The position numbers were made by a program, and so were the translations under genes. This document shows, one piece after another, positions 8,412 to 17,302 of a stretch of DNA of 64,000 bases. Below the pieces are notes generated by a model. The model was not told the origin of the DNA. It made no database searches and worked only from the letters and a program-made list of their open reading frames with translations. Position 1 is the stretch's first letter, and every line of letters starts with the position of its first letter. Source of the stretch: Blautia sp. (GTDB lineage: Bacteria > Bacillota > Clostridia > Lachnospirales > Lachnospiraceae); contig JARIAQ010000033.1 of assembly GCA_029257775.1 (NCBI GenBank), forward strand, positions 1 through 64,000, in the 5' to 3' direction.

Positions 8412-9320
8412 TTATTCTTTTTGATGTTTCTTTCTATATTTTTTAAACTGATTTTTCAATTCAGGATATGCATAAATCATACGCTTTTTCACAATATTCT
8501 GTTTCTTACGAATATCCATATATTTTTTCACAAATTCATCTAGACGTTGTTCCATCTCAGCTTTTTTAACAAGGTAACTATCATTATCCAAAAAACGTTT
8601 TTCTTCAAAAAGTAACTCGAAGCGTTCCATTAGCTCCTGTCTTTTCCCAGATAAACGTTCCATTGCTTCTTGTGTGCGTATATAATTTCGGACTGTTCCC
8701 AAGCGTTCTTGGATTTCCTCTTTGGTCTCATATAATTTACTACTATGAAGATATTGAGTAAGATCCTCCATCAGGTCTTCTACTTTTGCAAAACTCTTTG
8801 TCAGACCAAAAGCAGCAAATGCTGAAGTAATAAAATCTAACGTATACAAAATAATAATTACAATTAATGCAATTTTTCCAACTTTTTGAGGATATAAATG
8901 CGTAAACCAAGAAACAGCCGGCTGAAGTATTTTAAATAATAAAACTGTAAACACTCCCCATCCTAAAGAAGTGCCTAAACTAATATATCCTTGAAAATTA
9001 TATTTCCTATGGCTATAGTCCCACCAACGGGTATGAAAGATTTTCTCCATAAGCCATCCAGTTATACACTCTAATATGGTAGCTACCAATACACCACCTA
9101 TATATAAAATAAATATATTGCTTTCAAAAGGCTTTAAAATCAAATAAATACTGACAGCCCCCATGCCATAAATGGTACACAGTGGACCATTTATAAAACC
9201 TCTGTTTACAAATTTTTTCTTTTTAACAGATACATAAGCAGTTTCCCACAACCAACCTAAAAAGCTATATACAAAAAACCAGCTTATGATATAATATAAA
9301 GATACACTTGCAATTTCCAT
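8412..9320 (-). CDS. CmpB-type putative ABC transporter permease with coiled-coil tail
   Basis: The 302-residue protein has five or six membrane helices in its first 185 residues and a charged, helical cytoplasmic tail of about 115 residues. The marks ISWFFVYSFLGWLWE, NRGFINGPLCTIYG and WWDYS belong to the family annotated as putative ABC transporter permease (CmpB, PF06541), common in Lachnospiraceae. No ABC ATPase is nearby, so the transporter label is unproven. A shorter paralogue lies at 36272-36841. The gene stands directly upstream of rnfC in the same direction. Confidence 0.7.
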   Translation of the reverse strand: MEIASVSLYYIISWFFVYSFLGWLWETAYVSVKKKKFVNRGFINGPLCTIYGMGAVSIYLILKPFESNIFILYIGGVLVATILECITGWLMEKIFHTRWWDYSHRKYNFQGYISLGTSLGWGVFTVLLFKILQPAVSWFTHLYPQKVGKIALIVIIILYTLDFITSAFAAFGLTKSFAKVEDLMEDLTQYLHSSKLYETKEEIQERLGTVRNYIRTQEAMERLSGKRQELMERFELLFEEKRFLDNDSYLVKKAEMEQRLDEFVKKYMDIRKKQNIVKKRMIYAYPELKNQFKKYRKKHQKE

Positions 9321-9435
9321 AATTATTTTTTCTCCTTTATCATTATATACTATAACACTTTTTTCTATAAATCACTAGAAAAATTTAGTAATTTTTCGTA
9401 TTATTTTAAAAACAATTTGAAAGGATTTTGTTAAA

Positions 9436-10560
9436 ATGATAACAAATGTGCGAATTCTTAGTCAATTTACAACAGATTTAACAGACACATTTTCTATTTT
9501 AAACTGCAACCCCAAAGACGCTCTTTTTTTTGATATTGAGACTACAGGATTAAACCCAAAAACAAATCGTATATTCTTAATTGGACTTGTCTTTTTTGAA
9601 CCGAACACAAAAAAATGGCAACTTACCCAGCTTTTTTCTGAAAAGAGTTGTGATAAAGAAGAAAGAGAACTTCTAGAAACCTTTTCCACTTTCTTAGAAA
9701 ACAAGATATGCCTCATTCATTTTAACGGGAATTCTTTTGATATTCCTTATCTCATTTCCCGCTTTGAAAAATACCAACTTCCCCATGTTTTTTCCAGCAA
9801 AAATTCCTTAGATTTGTACCGTGAATTTTTAAAGATACCAGCCTTCTTTCGCCAAATGCCTAATCACAAACAAAAGGCTTTTGAAGATTTTATTTGTTAT
9901 CCTCGAAAAGATCTTCTATCCGGAAAAGAAATGATAAATATTTATCATGAATACTTAAAAACATCTTCAAAAGAAAAAGAAAAAATTCTTTTGCAACACA
10001 ACTACGATGACCTTGTAGGAATGCTTTCCATCTTTTCTCTTTTAACTCTAAAACAACTGCTTAAGGGACAATGGGAAATTGCCAATATTGAAGAACTCCA
10101 AAAACAGAATTTTCATCAACACAATATAAAAGAAATATTATTTACACTTAAACTTTCCGTTCCAGTTCCTGCTCAATTTTCTATTGATTTTTCCTTTGGC
10201 TATATGACTGTAGTAAAGAATCTTGCAAAAATAAAAATTCCTCTATATGAAGGAACTTTAAAATTTTATTATTCAGACTATAAAAATTATTACTATTTGC
10301 CTTTAGAAGACGAAGCCATTCACAAAAGTGTTGCTATTTATACGGATACACAGCATAGACAAAAAGCAACGGCCAGCACTTGCTATAAAAAATATACTGG
10401 TTTTTTTATTTATGTCCCACATGCAAGTTCTCTCCCTCTTTTAAAAGAAGATCTTTCATCTAAAGAAGCCTATACTTTTTGGCCATTTCAAAATTCATCA
10501 CAACTCATACAACAAGAATATATTAAAGAAATATTAAAAACAGCCATTACTTTATCGTAA
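9436..10560 (+). CDS. YprB-type ribonuclease H-like 3'-5' exonuclease domain protein
   Basis: This 374-residue protein carries a DEDD-type exonuclease core: DIETTGL (residues 33-39) for the first acidic pair, HFNGNSFDIPYL near 95-106 for the second motif, and HNYDDLVGM near 188-196 for the last. This fits the YprB RNase H-like family. Unlike Bacillus YprB, no TPR region is obvious; the C-terminal 170 residues look like a separate beta-rich domain. The substrate is unknown. It is transcribed against its neighbours, and its stop codon lies inside a terminator stem. Confidence 0.75.
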   Translation: MITNVRILSQFTTDLTDTFSILNCNPKDALFFDIETTGLNPKTNRIFLIGLVFFEPNTKKWQLTQLFSEKSCDKEERELLETFSTFLENKICLIHFNGNSFDIPYLISRFEKYQLPHVFSSKNSLDLYREFLKIPAFFRQMPNHKQKAFEDFICYPRKDLLSGKEMINIYHEYLKTSSKEKEKILLQHNYDDLVGMLSIFSLLTLKQLLKGQWEIANIEELQKQNFHQHNIKEILFTLKLSVPVPAQFSIDFSFGYMTVVKNLAKIKIPLYEGTLKFYYSDYKNYYYLPLEDEAIHKSVAIYTDTQHRQKATASTCYKKYTGFFIYVPHASSLPLLKEDLSSKEAYTFWPFQNSSQLIQQEYIKEILKTAITLS

Positions 10561-10569
10561 TGGCTGTTT
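10538..10569. terminator. Bidirectional terminator between the exonuclease and S1 genes
   Basis: A perfect 13-bp stem (10538-10550 with 10557-10569) encloses a 6-base loop and has A and T runs on both sides. It also contains the stop codon of the plus-strand gene and serves the convergent minus-strand S1 gene. Confidence 0.85.
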
Positions 10570-10591
10570 ACTCGAATTTCACTCTATATAA

Positions 10592-11677
10592 CTATTCTTC
10601 TGTTGTTTCTTCTGCTTCTTCCTGAGCAGGTTCAAGAACTTTCATACTTAAACTGATTTTCTTTTCTTCTTCGTTGAAATCTACCACTTTTGCAGTAATT
10701 ACTTCACCTACTTTTAACACATCAGATGGTTTTTCAACATGTGCTCTAGAAATCTGTGAAACATGAAGCAATGCATCTACACCTGGCTCTAACTCAATGA
10801 ATGCGCCAAAATCTGTCATACGAGCAATTTTACCTTCTACAACATTACCAACTGCATATTTTTCAGATGCATTTAACCATGGATTTTGATCCTCAAATTT
10901 AAGGCTCAACGCAATTTTATCGCCATTGATTTCTTTAATCAGAACAGTAATCTTCTCTCCTGCTTTGAATACTTTTTTCGGATTTTCTACTCTTCCCCAA
11001 GACATTTCAGAAATATGAAGAAGACCATCAGCACCACCTAAATCGATAAATGCACCAAAATCTGTAACATTTTTAATTGTGCCTTCTACAACATCACCTT
11101 CATGAATTCTTTCAAATAATTCTTTCTTCATTTCTTCTTTTTTTGCTACTAAAAGCTGCTTTCTATCACCAATCACACGGCGACGTCTTGGATTGAATTC
11201 TGTAATTACGAATTCAATTTCTTGATCCTGATATTTTGTCAGGTCTTTTTCATAAGTATCAGAAACAAGGCTTGCTGGAATAAATACTCTTGCCTCTTCC
11301 ACAATAACACTTAAGCCACCATCTAATACCTGATTTACTTTTGCTGTAAGCACTTCTTTGTTTTCAAATGCTTCTTCTAATCTCTTATTTCCTTTATCAG
11401 CTGCCAGTCTTTTATAAGTTAAAAGCACCTGTCCATCACCATCATTTAATTTGAGAACTTTCGCTTCCATTGTATCGCCTGGGTGTGCAACAGTTCTTAA
11501 ATCCAGGTTCTGGTCATTTGAGTATTCATTTCTTGTAATGATACCATCTGCTTTATAATCAATGTTCAAAATAATCTGATCTTCTTTGACATCGATAACT
11601 GTACCTTCAACTACCTCTCCATTTCTGATTGTTTTAAATGTTTCGTCCAGCATCTGTTCAAAACTTAATTCTGACAT
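10592..11677 (-). CDS. S1 RNA-binding domain protein (ribosomal protein S1-like)
   Basis: The 361-residue protein holds four S1 domains in tandem. The last two are clearest (EGTIKNVTDFGAFIDLGG and EGKIARMTDFGAFIELEPG), and the tail is acidic. It resembles the S1-like proteins of Bacillota that bind mRNA and ribosomes. The ATG at 11675-11677 is chosen because AGGAGG lies nine bases before it; a longer reading from TTG would start inside that site. The ribosome site and start codon lie within the last codons of ispH, out of frame, which indicates coupled translation. In many clostridia the two proteins are fused. Confidence 0.85.
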   Translation of the reverse strand: MSELSFEQMLDETFKTIRNGEVVEGTVIDVKEDQIILNIDYKADGIITRNEYSNDQNLDLRTVAHPGDTMEAKVLKLNDGDGQVLLTYKRLAADKGNKRLEEAFENKEVLTAKVNQVLDGGLSVIVEEARVFIPASLVSDTYEKDLTKYQDQEIEFVITEFNPRRRRVIGDRKQLLVAKKEEMKKELFERIHEGDVVEGTIKNVTDFGAFIDLGGADGLLHISEMSWGRVENPKKVFKAGEKITVLIKEINGDKIALSLKFEDQNPWLNASEKYAVGNVVEGKIARMTDFGAFIELEPGVDALLHVSQISRAHVEKPSDVLKVGEVITAKVVDFNEEEKKISLSMKVLEPAQEEAEETTEE

Positions 11678-12509
11678 GTTTTGAAACCTCCTCAATTATT
11701 TTATTCGGGGTTGACGCCCCAGCTGTAATACCTACACACTGAACGGACGGAAAACGTTCAGAATCCAAGTCAACAAGTGTCTGTATATAGTAAGTATCCT
11801 TACATTCGCTTTTACATATCTCATATAGCTTCTGGGTATTGGAGCTATGTTTGCCTCCTACGACTATCATGGCGTCTACCTGCTTAGCGATTTGAGCTGC
11901 TTCAGACTGTCTGTCCTGTGTAGCATTGCAAATCGTATTTAAAACAAGTTTATCATAACCCTTTTCGCTCAAAATTTCAACTATTTCTTGAAAATTATTG
12001 TAATTAAATGTCGTCTGAGACACAATACATAGTTTTTCGCCACTTTCTGCCCAAAAGCTCTTAGCATCTTCTTTTGTTTTTATAATTGTAGCTTTTCCCA
12101 AACACCAGCCTTTAATCCCTACTACTTCAGGATGGTTCGGATCCCCTATAATAATAATGTGTTTCCCCTGGCCACTTTCTCTTTCTACAATCCTATGTAT
12201 CTTCAAGACAAACGGGCATGTAACATCCACATAAGATATATTTTTCTCTTTGAGCAGATCGTAAATATATTTTGGAACACCATGAGATCGAATGATTACA
12301 GTTCCTTCTGTAAGATTTCTCAGTTCTTCTTCTGTCTCTAAAACTTTCACGCCTTTTTTTTCTAAATCCGATACAACCTCTTCATTATGAATAATGGGAC
12401 CATAAGTATACACTTTCTCTTTCGTTGTTTCCGCAACCTTATATACTTCTTCCACAGCCCTTTTTACTCCAAAACAAAATCCCGCTGTTTTTGCTACCCT
12501 TACATCCAT
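11658..12509 (-). CDS. ispH: 4-hydroxy-3-methylbut-2-enyl diphosphate reductase IspH
   Basis: IspH carries out the last step of the methylerythritol phosphate pathway, making isopentenyl and dimethylallyl diphosphate with a 4Fe-4S centre. The 283-residue protein shows the three cluster cysteines in AGFCFGVKRAV (Cys12), VTCPFV (about residue 98) and NTICNATQDRQ (about residue 193), plus the SHG and GDPNHPEV histidine motifs. Length is normal for the stand-alone enzyme. It ends in TGA at 11658-11660, 20 bases inside the following S1 gene. Confidence 0.95.
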   Translation of the reverse strand: MDVRVAKTAGFCFGVKRAVEEVYKVAETTKEKVYTYGPIIHNEEVVSDLEKKGVKVLETEEELRNLTEGTVIIRSHGVPKYIYDLLKEKNISYVDVTCPFVLKIHRIVERESGQGKHIIIIGDPNHPEVVGIKGWCLGKATIIKTKEDAKSFWAESGEKLCIVSQTTFNYNNFQEIVEILSEKGYDKLVLNTICNATQDRQSEAAQIAKQVDAMIVVGGKHSSNTQKLYEICKSECKDTYYIQTLVDLDSERFPSVQCVGITAGASTPNKIIEEVSKHVRIKF

Positions 12510-12525
12510 AGTTTTCTCCTATTCC

Positions 12526-13194
12526 TTATGCAATTGCTTCTTTGTATAAACGGATAATTTCCCTTTTCACTTCCATGATATTCATATTAGAAGAATCCAG
12601 TAAAACTGCATCTTCTGCCTTCTTTAAAGGAGAAATATCTCTATGCATATCTCTATAATCTCTCTCGTTGATATCCGCCTCAATCTCCTCCAAGACACAG
12701 GAAACACCATTTTCCTCCAGTTCTTTATATCTTCTCAAAGCTCTTGTATGTGCACTGGCTGTTAAATAAACTTTCACATCCGCATTAGGTAATACACATG
12801 TCCCAATATCTCTTCCGTCCATAACTACATTTTCTTTTGCTGCAAGTGTTCTCTGAAGCTGTACCAACTTTTCTCTGACTTTCAAATTTGCAGAACTAAC
12901 CGATGCCATATTTCCAACTTCTTCTTGTCTCAAATATTCTGTAACATTTTCGCCATCTAAAATTACCTGTTGTAATCCATTTTCATAAGCAATAGAAATA
13001 TCTGCTTTTTCACAAGCTTCCATGATCTTTTCGCTTTCTTCAGGTAAGATTCCTTTCCTTATCAAATGTAATGCCATTGCACGGTACATAGCCCCTGTAT
13101 CTACATAGATAAATTCTAATTCTTTCGCCACAGCCTTTGCTATAGTACTTTTTCCTGATCCTGCTGGTCCGTCAATTGCTATATTTATTGCCAT
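12526..13194 (-). CDS. cmk: Cytidylate kinase
   Basis: The 222-residue enzyme phosphorylates CMP and dCMP. The N-terminal P-loop DGPAGSGKST (residues 8-17), the DTGAMYRA segment (near 32-39) and DGRDIGTCVLPNA (near 126-138) are the cytidylate kinase signatures. It lies 16 bases upstream of ispH and 14 bases downstream of the flavoprotein gene, in a five-gene unit. Confidence 0.95.
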   Translation of the reverse strand: MAINIAIDGPAGSGKSTIAKAVAKELEFIYVDTGAMYRAMALHLIRKGILPEESEKIMEACEKADISIAYENGLQQVILDGENVTEYLRQEEVGNMASVSSANLKVREKLVQLQRTLAAKENVVMDGRDIGTCVLPNADVKVYLTASAHTRALRRYKELEENGVSCVLEEIEADINERDYRDMHRDISPLKKAEDAVLLDSSNMNIMEVKREIIRLYKEAIA

Positions 13195-13208
13195 TATTTT
13201 CTCTCCCT

Positions 13209-14456
13209 TTATCCTTCTATAAATTCAGCCACTGCTTTTGCAGTAGACCATACGATTTGTAAATTAAATCCACCTGTAACTGCATCTAAGTCAAGAACTT
13301 CTCCAATAAAATATAATCCCTTTACTAGTTTAGACTCCATTGTTTTTGGATTTACTTCTTTTACCTTTACTCCACCCTGCGTAATAATTGCTTCTCGAAA
13401 TGATCGTAGTTCCACAAGTGTCAATGGAAAATGCTTTACAAGATGTATAAAATCTTGCCGTTCCTTTTTGGTTATTTCATTGACCTTCTTTTCCGGTACA
13501 ATACTGCATAATTCCAAAATAACTGGATACAGCTTTGCTGGAAACATTCCTGTAATTACGTTTTTAAACTGTCGATTTATTCCCGCTTCAAACTCTCTTA
13601 AAAGTCTAGCGTCCAACTGCTCCTCTGTCAACGCAGCTTTTAAGTCAATGTATCCTTGAAGTTCTTTTTTCTCCAACTTTTTGCCAATATAGGAACTAGC
13701 CGTCAAAACAAGAGGACCCGAAACTCCAAAATGGGTAAACAACAATTCTCCAAAATCGTCATATAGTACTTTTTTACCATCTTTTACAGTAAATCGAATA
13801 TTTTTTAACGCAAGTCCTTGCATCCTACTTATATATTCTTCCTTAGTCACAATGGGAACAAGTGCCGGGCGCAATTGCGTGATTGTATGCCCCACTTCTT
13901 TCGCAAAGGTATAACCATCTCCAGTAGAACCTGTTGCCTGATAAGAAAATCCTCCCGTAGCTATAATTACTTTATCACCAGATATTTCAGCATTATTTTG
14001 AAGTCTTATTCCCTTTATCTGCTTTGTGCCTTCCTGATCTTCGCCTGTAAGAATGTCAGCTACCTCACTTTTTAAATGAACTTTCACGCCCAGTTCTTTC
14101 ATACGCTTTTCCAAAACATGAATAACATCTGAAGAATGATCTGAAACAGGAAAAATTCTTCCTCCTCGTTCTTCCTTTACTGCCAGCCCTAGATTCTCAA
14201 AAAAAGAAATCACATCTTGATTACTGTATCCATAAAAAGCACTATATAAAAATTTCGAATTTGTTACTACTGATTTAAAAAATGTTTCTTCATCGCAAGT
14301 ATTCGTTATATTACAACGTCCCTTACCAGTAATAAACAGTTTTTTCCCAAGTTTTTCGTTTTTTTCAAAAAGATGTACTTGATGATTTTTTTCACCTAAA
14401 AAAACGGCTGCTGCCATGCCTGCTGCACCACCGCCAATAATTAATATCTTTGCCAT
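13209..14456 (-). CDS. HI0933/BaiN-family FAD-dependent oxidoreductase
   Basis: A 415-residue flavoprotein with the N-terminal dinucleotide fold GGGAAGMAAAVFLGE and the family mark GKGRCNITN near residue 43. The C-terminal segment TQGGVKVKEVNPKTMESK and GEVLDLDAVTGGFNLQ completes the HI0933 pattern. The family is called aminoacetone oxidase-like, and one member, BaiN, acts in bile-acid 7-dehydroxylation, but most members have no known substrate. No other bai genes are visible, so a bile-acid role is not supported. It sits between rpiR and cmk. Confidence 0.8.
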   Translation of the reverse strand: MAKILIIGGGAAGMAAAVFLGEKNHQVHLFEKNEKLGKKLFITGKGRCNITNTCDEETFFKSVVTNSKFLYSAFYGYSNQDVISFFENLGLAVKEERGGRIFPVSDHSSDVIHVLEKRMKELGVKVHLKSEVADILTGEDQEGTKQIKGIRLQNNAEISGDKVIIATGGFSYQATGSTGDGYTFAKEVGHTITQLRPALVPIVTKEEYISRMQGLALKNIRFTVKDGKKVLYDDFGELLFTHFGVSGPLVLTASSYIGKKLEKKELQGYIDLKAALTEEQLDARLLREFEAGINRQFKNVITGMFPAKLYPVILELCSIVPEKKVNEITKKERQDFIHLVKHFPLTLVELRSFREAIITQGGVKVKEVNPKTMESKLVKGLYFIGEVLDLDAVTGGFNLQIVWSTAKAVAEFIEG

Positions 14457-14474
14457 AAAATATTCCTTTCATTC

Positions 14475-15398
14475 TCAACTTTTTGATGTTTTAGGATCTG
14501 TCAATTCAATTTCATGATTATCTGCCAGATTAATTTCATCATTATTATATACCTGATATTCATCCCATATTTTTTCCAACGCCTCTAATGTTGCAACTAC
14601 AGTCTTCTGTTTGCGCATACTAAGCGCCACAACCAATGCGTTAATTACGCTAAGAGGTGCAACAAGAGAATCTACAATAGATGCCATATCACTTCTGGCA
14701 ATTAAATTACAGGAAGAATACAGGTTCATAGGAGAATGGATACTATCGGTAAGAGTAATGACTTTGGCATTACGATTATTTGCAAACTCTAAAGCCTTTA
14801 AAGTGCGCATAGAATAACGAGGAAAGCTAATTCCAATAATCACATCGTTTTCTCCAATACGGATCATCTGTTCAAAAAGTTCACTAGAACTGTTAGTATT
14901 TAAAAGCCTTACTCTATCAAAAATTAAATTTAAATAAAAAGCAAGAAACTCTGCTAAAGGAGCACAACTTCTAATCCCCACAATATAAATGTTTTTTGCA
15001 TTTAAAATAATCTCCACTGCAAGATTAAATGCTTCATGGTCAACAGTTTCTAATGTCATTTTTATTTTATCAATATCAGAATGTAATACCGTATCTAAAA
15101 TTTTAGATTGTGGTACCTTTCCATAAGTCACTTCCATACGCTGAATAGAATTTAGCTTATTTCGTACAAGTTCTTCTAATTCTTTTTGAAATTCCGGATA
15201 TCCTTTATATCCCAGGTGTGTAGCAAAGCGAACAACTGTCGACTCACTGACTCCCACGGTTTCTCCTAACTTTGCAGCAGTCAAAAAAGCTGCTTTATCA
15301 TAATTTTCTTTTATATAAGCCGCTAATTTTTTTTGTCCTTTGCTGAAGTTTTGATATTGCACATTTATTTTACCAAACAGATGCTCTGTATTGCTCAT
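14475..15398 (-). CDS. MurR/RpiR family transcriptional regulator
   Basis: The 307-residue protein has an N-terminal HTH_6 DNA-binding domain (about residues 1-80, SESTVVRFATHLGYKGYPEFQKEL) and a C-terminal SIS sugar-phosphate-binding domain (about 125-260, IYIVGIRSCAPLAEF and ISFPRYSM). Such regulators respond to sugar phosphates such as N-acetylmuramate 6-phosphate. None of the neighbouring genes is a sugar gene, so the target is unclear; autoregulation is possible. It is the first gene of the unit with the flavoprotein, cmk, ispH and S1 genes. Confidence 0.85.
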   Translation of the reverse strand: MSNTEHLFGKINVQYQNFSKGQKKLAAYIKENYDKAAFLTAAKLGETVGVSESTVVRFATHLGYKGYPEFQKELEELVRNKLNSIQRMEVTYGKVPQSKILDTVLHSDIDKIKMTLETVDHEAFNLAVEIILNAKNIYIVGIRSCAPLAEFLAFYLNLIFDRVRLLNTNSSSELFEQMIRIGENDVIIGISFPRYSMRTLKALEFANNRNAKVITLTDSIHSPMNLYSSCNLIARSDMASIVDSLVAPLSVINALVVALSMRKQKTVVATLEALEKIWDEYQVYNNDEINLADNHEIELTDPKTSKS

Positions 15399-15436
15399 GA
15401 ACCTTCCTCTCTTTACTTTTCTTTTATACTTTCTCT

Positions 15437-15465
15437 ATGATAGCACAGAAAGAGAAAAGTTTCAG
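15437..15465 (-). promoter_or_regulatory. Promoter of the rpiR-cmk-ispH unit with an overlapping inverted repeat
   Basis: Minus strand: -35 CTGAAA (15460-15465), 17-base spacer, -10 TATCAT (15437-15442) with TGC before it (extended -10). An imperfect inverted repeat, ACTTTCTCT against AGAGAAAAGT, flanks the -10 and could be an operator for the regulator itself. The same extended -10 occurs at alaS. Confidence 0.55.
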
Positions 15466-15481
15466 CAAAAACTTTATCTTG

Positions 15482-15510
15482 TTGACTTTTTCTTTCTTCT
15501 TTCCTATACT
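15482..15510 (+). promoter_or_regulatory. Strong sigma-A promoter for the 81-residue ORF
   Basis: Plus strand: TTGACT (15482-15487), exactly 17 bases, TATACT (15505-15510). This is one of the best matches to consensus in the window. Confidence 0.85.
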
Positions 15511-15548
15511 ATTTTTATTAGTATCAAAAACGAAAGAGGAGGTCTTTT

Positions 15549-15794
15549 ATGAATCCGCTAACACTTATGAAGTTCCACCGTTTTAAACAATCTTTTGAAA
15601 AAAAACATCCTCGCTTTTTTCCTTTTTTACAAGCTGTATCAAAAGATGGACTACAAGAAGGTACCATTGTAAATATTCAAGTTACCTCACCTTCTGGAAA
15701 TACCTACAAAACAAATTTAAAGCTGACTACTGATGACATTGAAATGTTTAAAGAAATAAAGAGAAAAGCTCAGTCACCCCGTACAGGGCACTGA
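15549..15794 (+). CDS. Small hypothetical protein, 81 residues
   Basis: I do not recognise this protein. It starts MNPLTLMKFHRFKQSFEKKH, is basic at the N-terminus and has a short beta-rich centre (GTIVNIQVTSPSGNTYKTNLKLT) that looks like a compact folded unit. Support for expression is good: a near-consensus promoter, a GAGGAGG ribosome site and a terminator at the end. The terminator stem overlaps the last ten codons, so the C-terminal KAQSPRTGH is dictated by the hairpin. It lies between two minus-strand operons. Confidence 0.7.
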   Translation: MNPLTLMKFHRFKQSFEKKHPRFFPFLQAVSKDGLQEGTIVNIQVTSPSGNTYKTNLKLTTDDIEMFKEIKRKAQSPRTGH

Positions 15795-15802
15795 GCTTTT
15801 CT
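15762..15802. terminator. Bidirectional terminator between the small ORF and the decarboxylase operon
   Basis: AGAAAAGCTCAGT (15762-15774) pairs perfectly with ACTGAGCTTTTCT (15790-15802), and T runs occur on both strands. It ends the plus-strand small ORF and the minus-strand oadA operon. Confidence 0.9.
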
Positions 15803-15810
15803 TTTTATTA

Positions 15811-17223
15811 TTATACTGGATATGCTCCATTTTCTGTATCAGCTTCCTTAGGATCTACCTTTGTCTGCTGTGCTTCTCTGTATTTGAAGAAATCTGTTGC
15901 AACCTGTGGGAATAACGCATAAGATAATACATCTTCTTCTTGTTCAGACCACTGTGCCATTTCTCCTCTTAATGTATCAAGTTCTGGATCTAATAAATCA
16001 GCCGGACGACATGTGATAACTTCTGTATCACCGATACATTTCTTCTGCACTTCTTTATCAAATGGTTTTACAGTTGCACCATATTTTCCACTTAATACAT
16101 CTTTTGTTTCCTTTGTAACCATCTTATAGCGTTCGCCCATAATTACATTGAATACAGCCTGTGTACCTACAATCTGAGATGACGGAGTTACAAGAGGTGG
16201 TTCTCCAAGATCTTTACGTACTCTTGGCACTTCTTCCAGAACATCATAGAATTTATCTTCTGCATGCTGTTCCTTTAACTGAGATGTTAAATTAGACAAC
16301 ATACCTCCCGGTACCTGATACAGCAATGTTTTGATATTTACACCTAAATTCTTTGGATTCAACAAACCGCTATCCAAAGCTTCATCACGAATTGGACGGA
16401 AGTAATCAGCTATTTCCGCTAATAACTGCTGATCAAATCCTGTATCATAAGGTGTTCCCTTAAAAGTTTCAACCATAACTTCAGTTGCTGGCTGAGATGT
16501 TCCAAGGGCAAATGGTGACATAGCAGTATCAATAACATCCACACCTGCTTCTACTGCTTTTAAGTAAGTCATAGAAGCAACACCAGAAGTATAATGTGTA
16601 TGAAGCTGAATCGGGATATCAACAGCTTCTTTTAATGCTGTTACAAGTTCTGTTGCCTTATATGGAAGCAACAAACCAGCCATATCTTTAATACAAATAG
16701 AATTTGCGCCCATATCTTCAACTTTTTTCGCCATATCTACCCAGTAATCTAATGTATAAGCATCCCCCAATGTATAGGACAATGCAACCTGAGCATGACC
16801 TTTTTCTTTATTTGCAGCCTTTACTGCAGTCTGCAAATTACGAAGATCATTCAAACAGTCAAAAATACGAATAATATCAATACCGTTTGCAATAGATTTC
16901 TGAACAAAATATTCTACTACATCGTCTGCATAAGGACGATATCCTAAGATATTTTGTCCACGGAATAACATCTGTAATTTTGTATTTTTAAATCCATCAC
17001 GGAATTTACGAAGTCTTTCCCATGGATCTTCTTTTAAGAAACGCAGGGAAGCATCAAAGGTAGCACCACCCCAACATTCTACGGAATGATATCCTACTTT
17101 ATCCAGTTTTTCTACAATAGGAAGCATCTGCTCTGTTGTCATTCTAGTAGCAATCAGAGACTGATGAGCATCACGCAGAATTGTTTCAGTAATTTTAATT
17201 GGTTTTTTCACTACTTCTGCCAT
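15811..17223 (-). CDS. oadA: Oxaloacetate decarboxylase alpha / transcarboxylase 5S-type carboxyltransferase subunit
   Basis: The 470-residue protein has the HMGL-like TIM barrel with the metal site ETILRDAHQSLIATRM at the N-terminus and the LHTHYTSG motif (metal-binding histidines) near residue 206. It also has the PYC/OADA conserved C-terminal domain. It lacks a biotin domain, which is supplied by the separate carrier gene upstream. It transfers carboxyl from oxaloacetate (or pyruvate in reverse) to biotin. The ATG at 17221-17223 is preferred because GGAGG lies eight bases upstream; in-frame starts further up overlap that site. It is the last gene of the operon. Confidence 0.92.
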   Translation of the reverse strand: MAEVVKKPIKITETILRDAHQSLIATRMTTEQMLPIVEKLDKVGYHSVECWGGATFDASLRFLKEDPWERLRKFRDGFKNTKLQMLFRGQNILGYRPYADDVVEYFVQKSIANGIDIIRIFDCLNDLRNLQTAVKAANKEKGHAQVALSYTLGDAYTLDYWVDMAKKVEDMGANSICIKDMAGLLLPYKATELVTALKEAVDIPIQLHTHYTSGVASMTYLKAVEAGVDVIDTAMSPFALGTSQPATEVMVETFKGTPYDTGFDQQLLAEIADYFRPIRDEALDSGLLNPKNLGVNIKTLLYQVPGGMLSNLTSQLKEQHAEDKFYDVLEEVPRVRKDLGEPPLVTPSSQIVGTQAVFNVIMGERYKMVTKETKDVLSGKYGATVKPFDKEVQKKCIGDTEVITCRPADLLDPELDTLRGEMAQWSEQEEDVLSYALFPQVATDFFKYREAQQTKVDPKEADTENGAYPV

Positions 17224-17302
17224 CTTTTTTTCCTCCATTTTATTCATTTCAGAACTAACTTTTTAAACCCATAAAAAGTTAGTCCCTTTTTTAACTTTTG
17301 GA

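Noticed and set aside
11658-11695. A sequencing frameshift that splits an IspH-S1 fusion gene.
   Set aside because: The S1 gene has its own AGGAGG and ATG, and both proteins are complete at the junction. A natural overlap explains the data.
13209-14456. Naming the flavoprotein as BaiN with a bile-acid role.
   Set aside because: The family is broad and no other bile-acid genes are present in the window.
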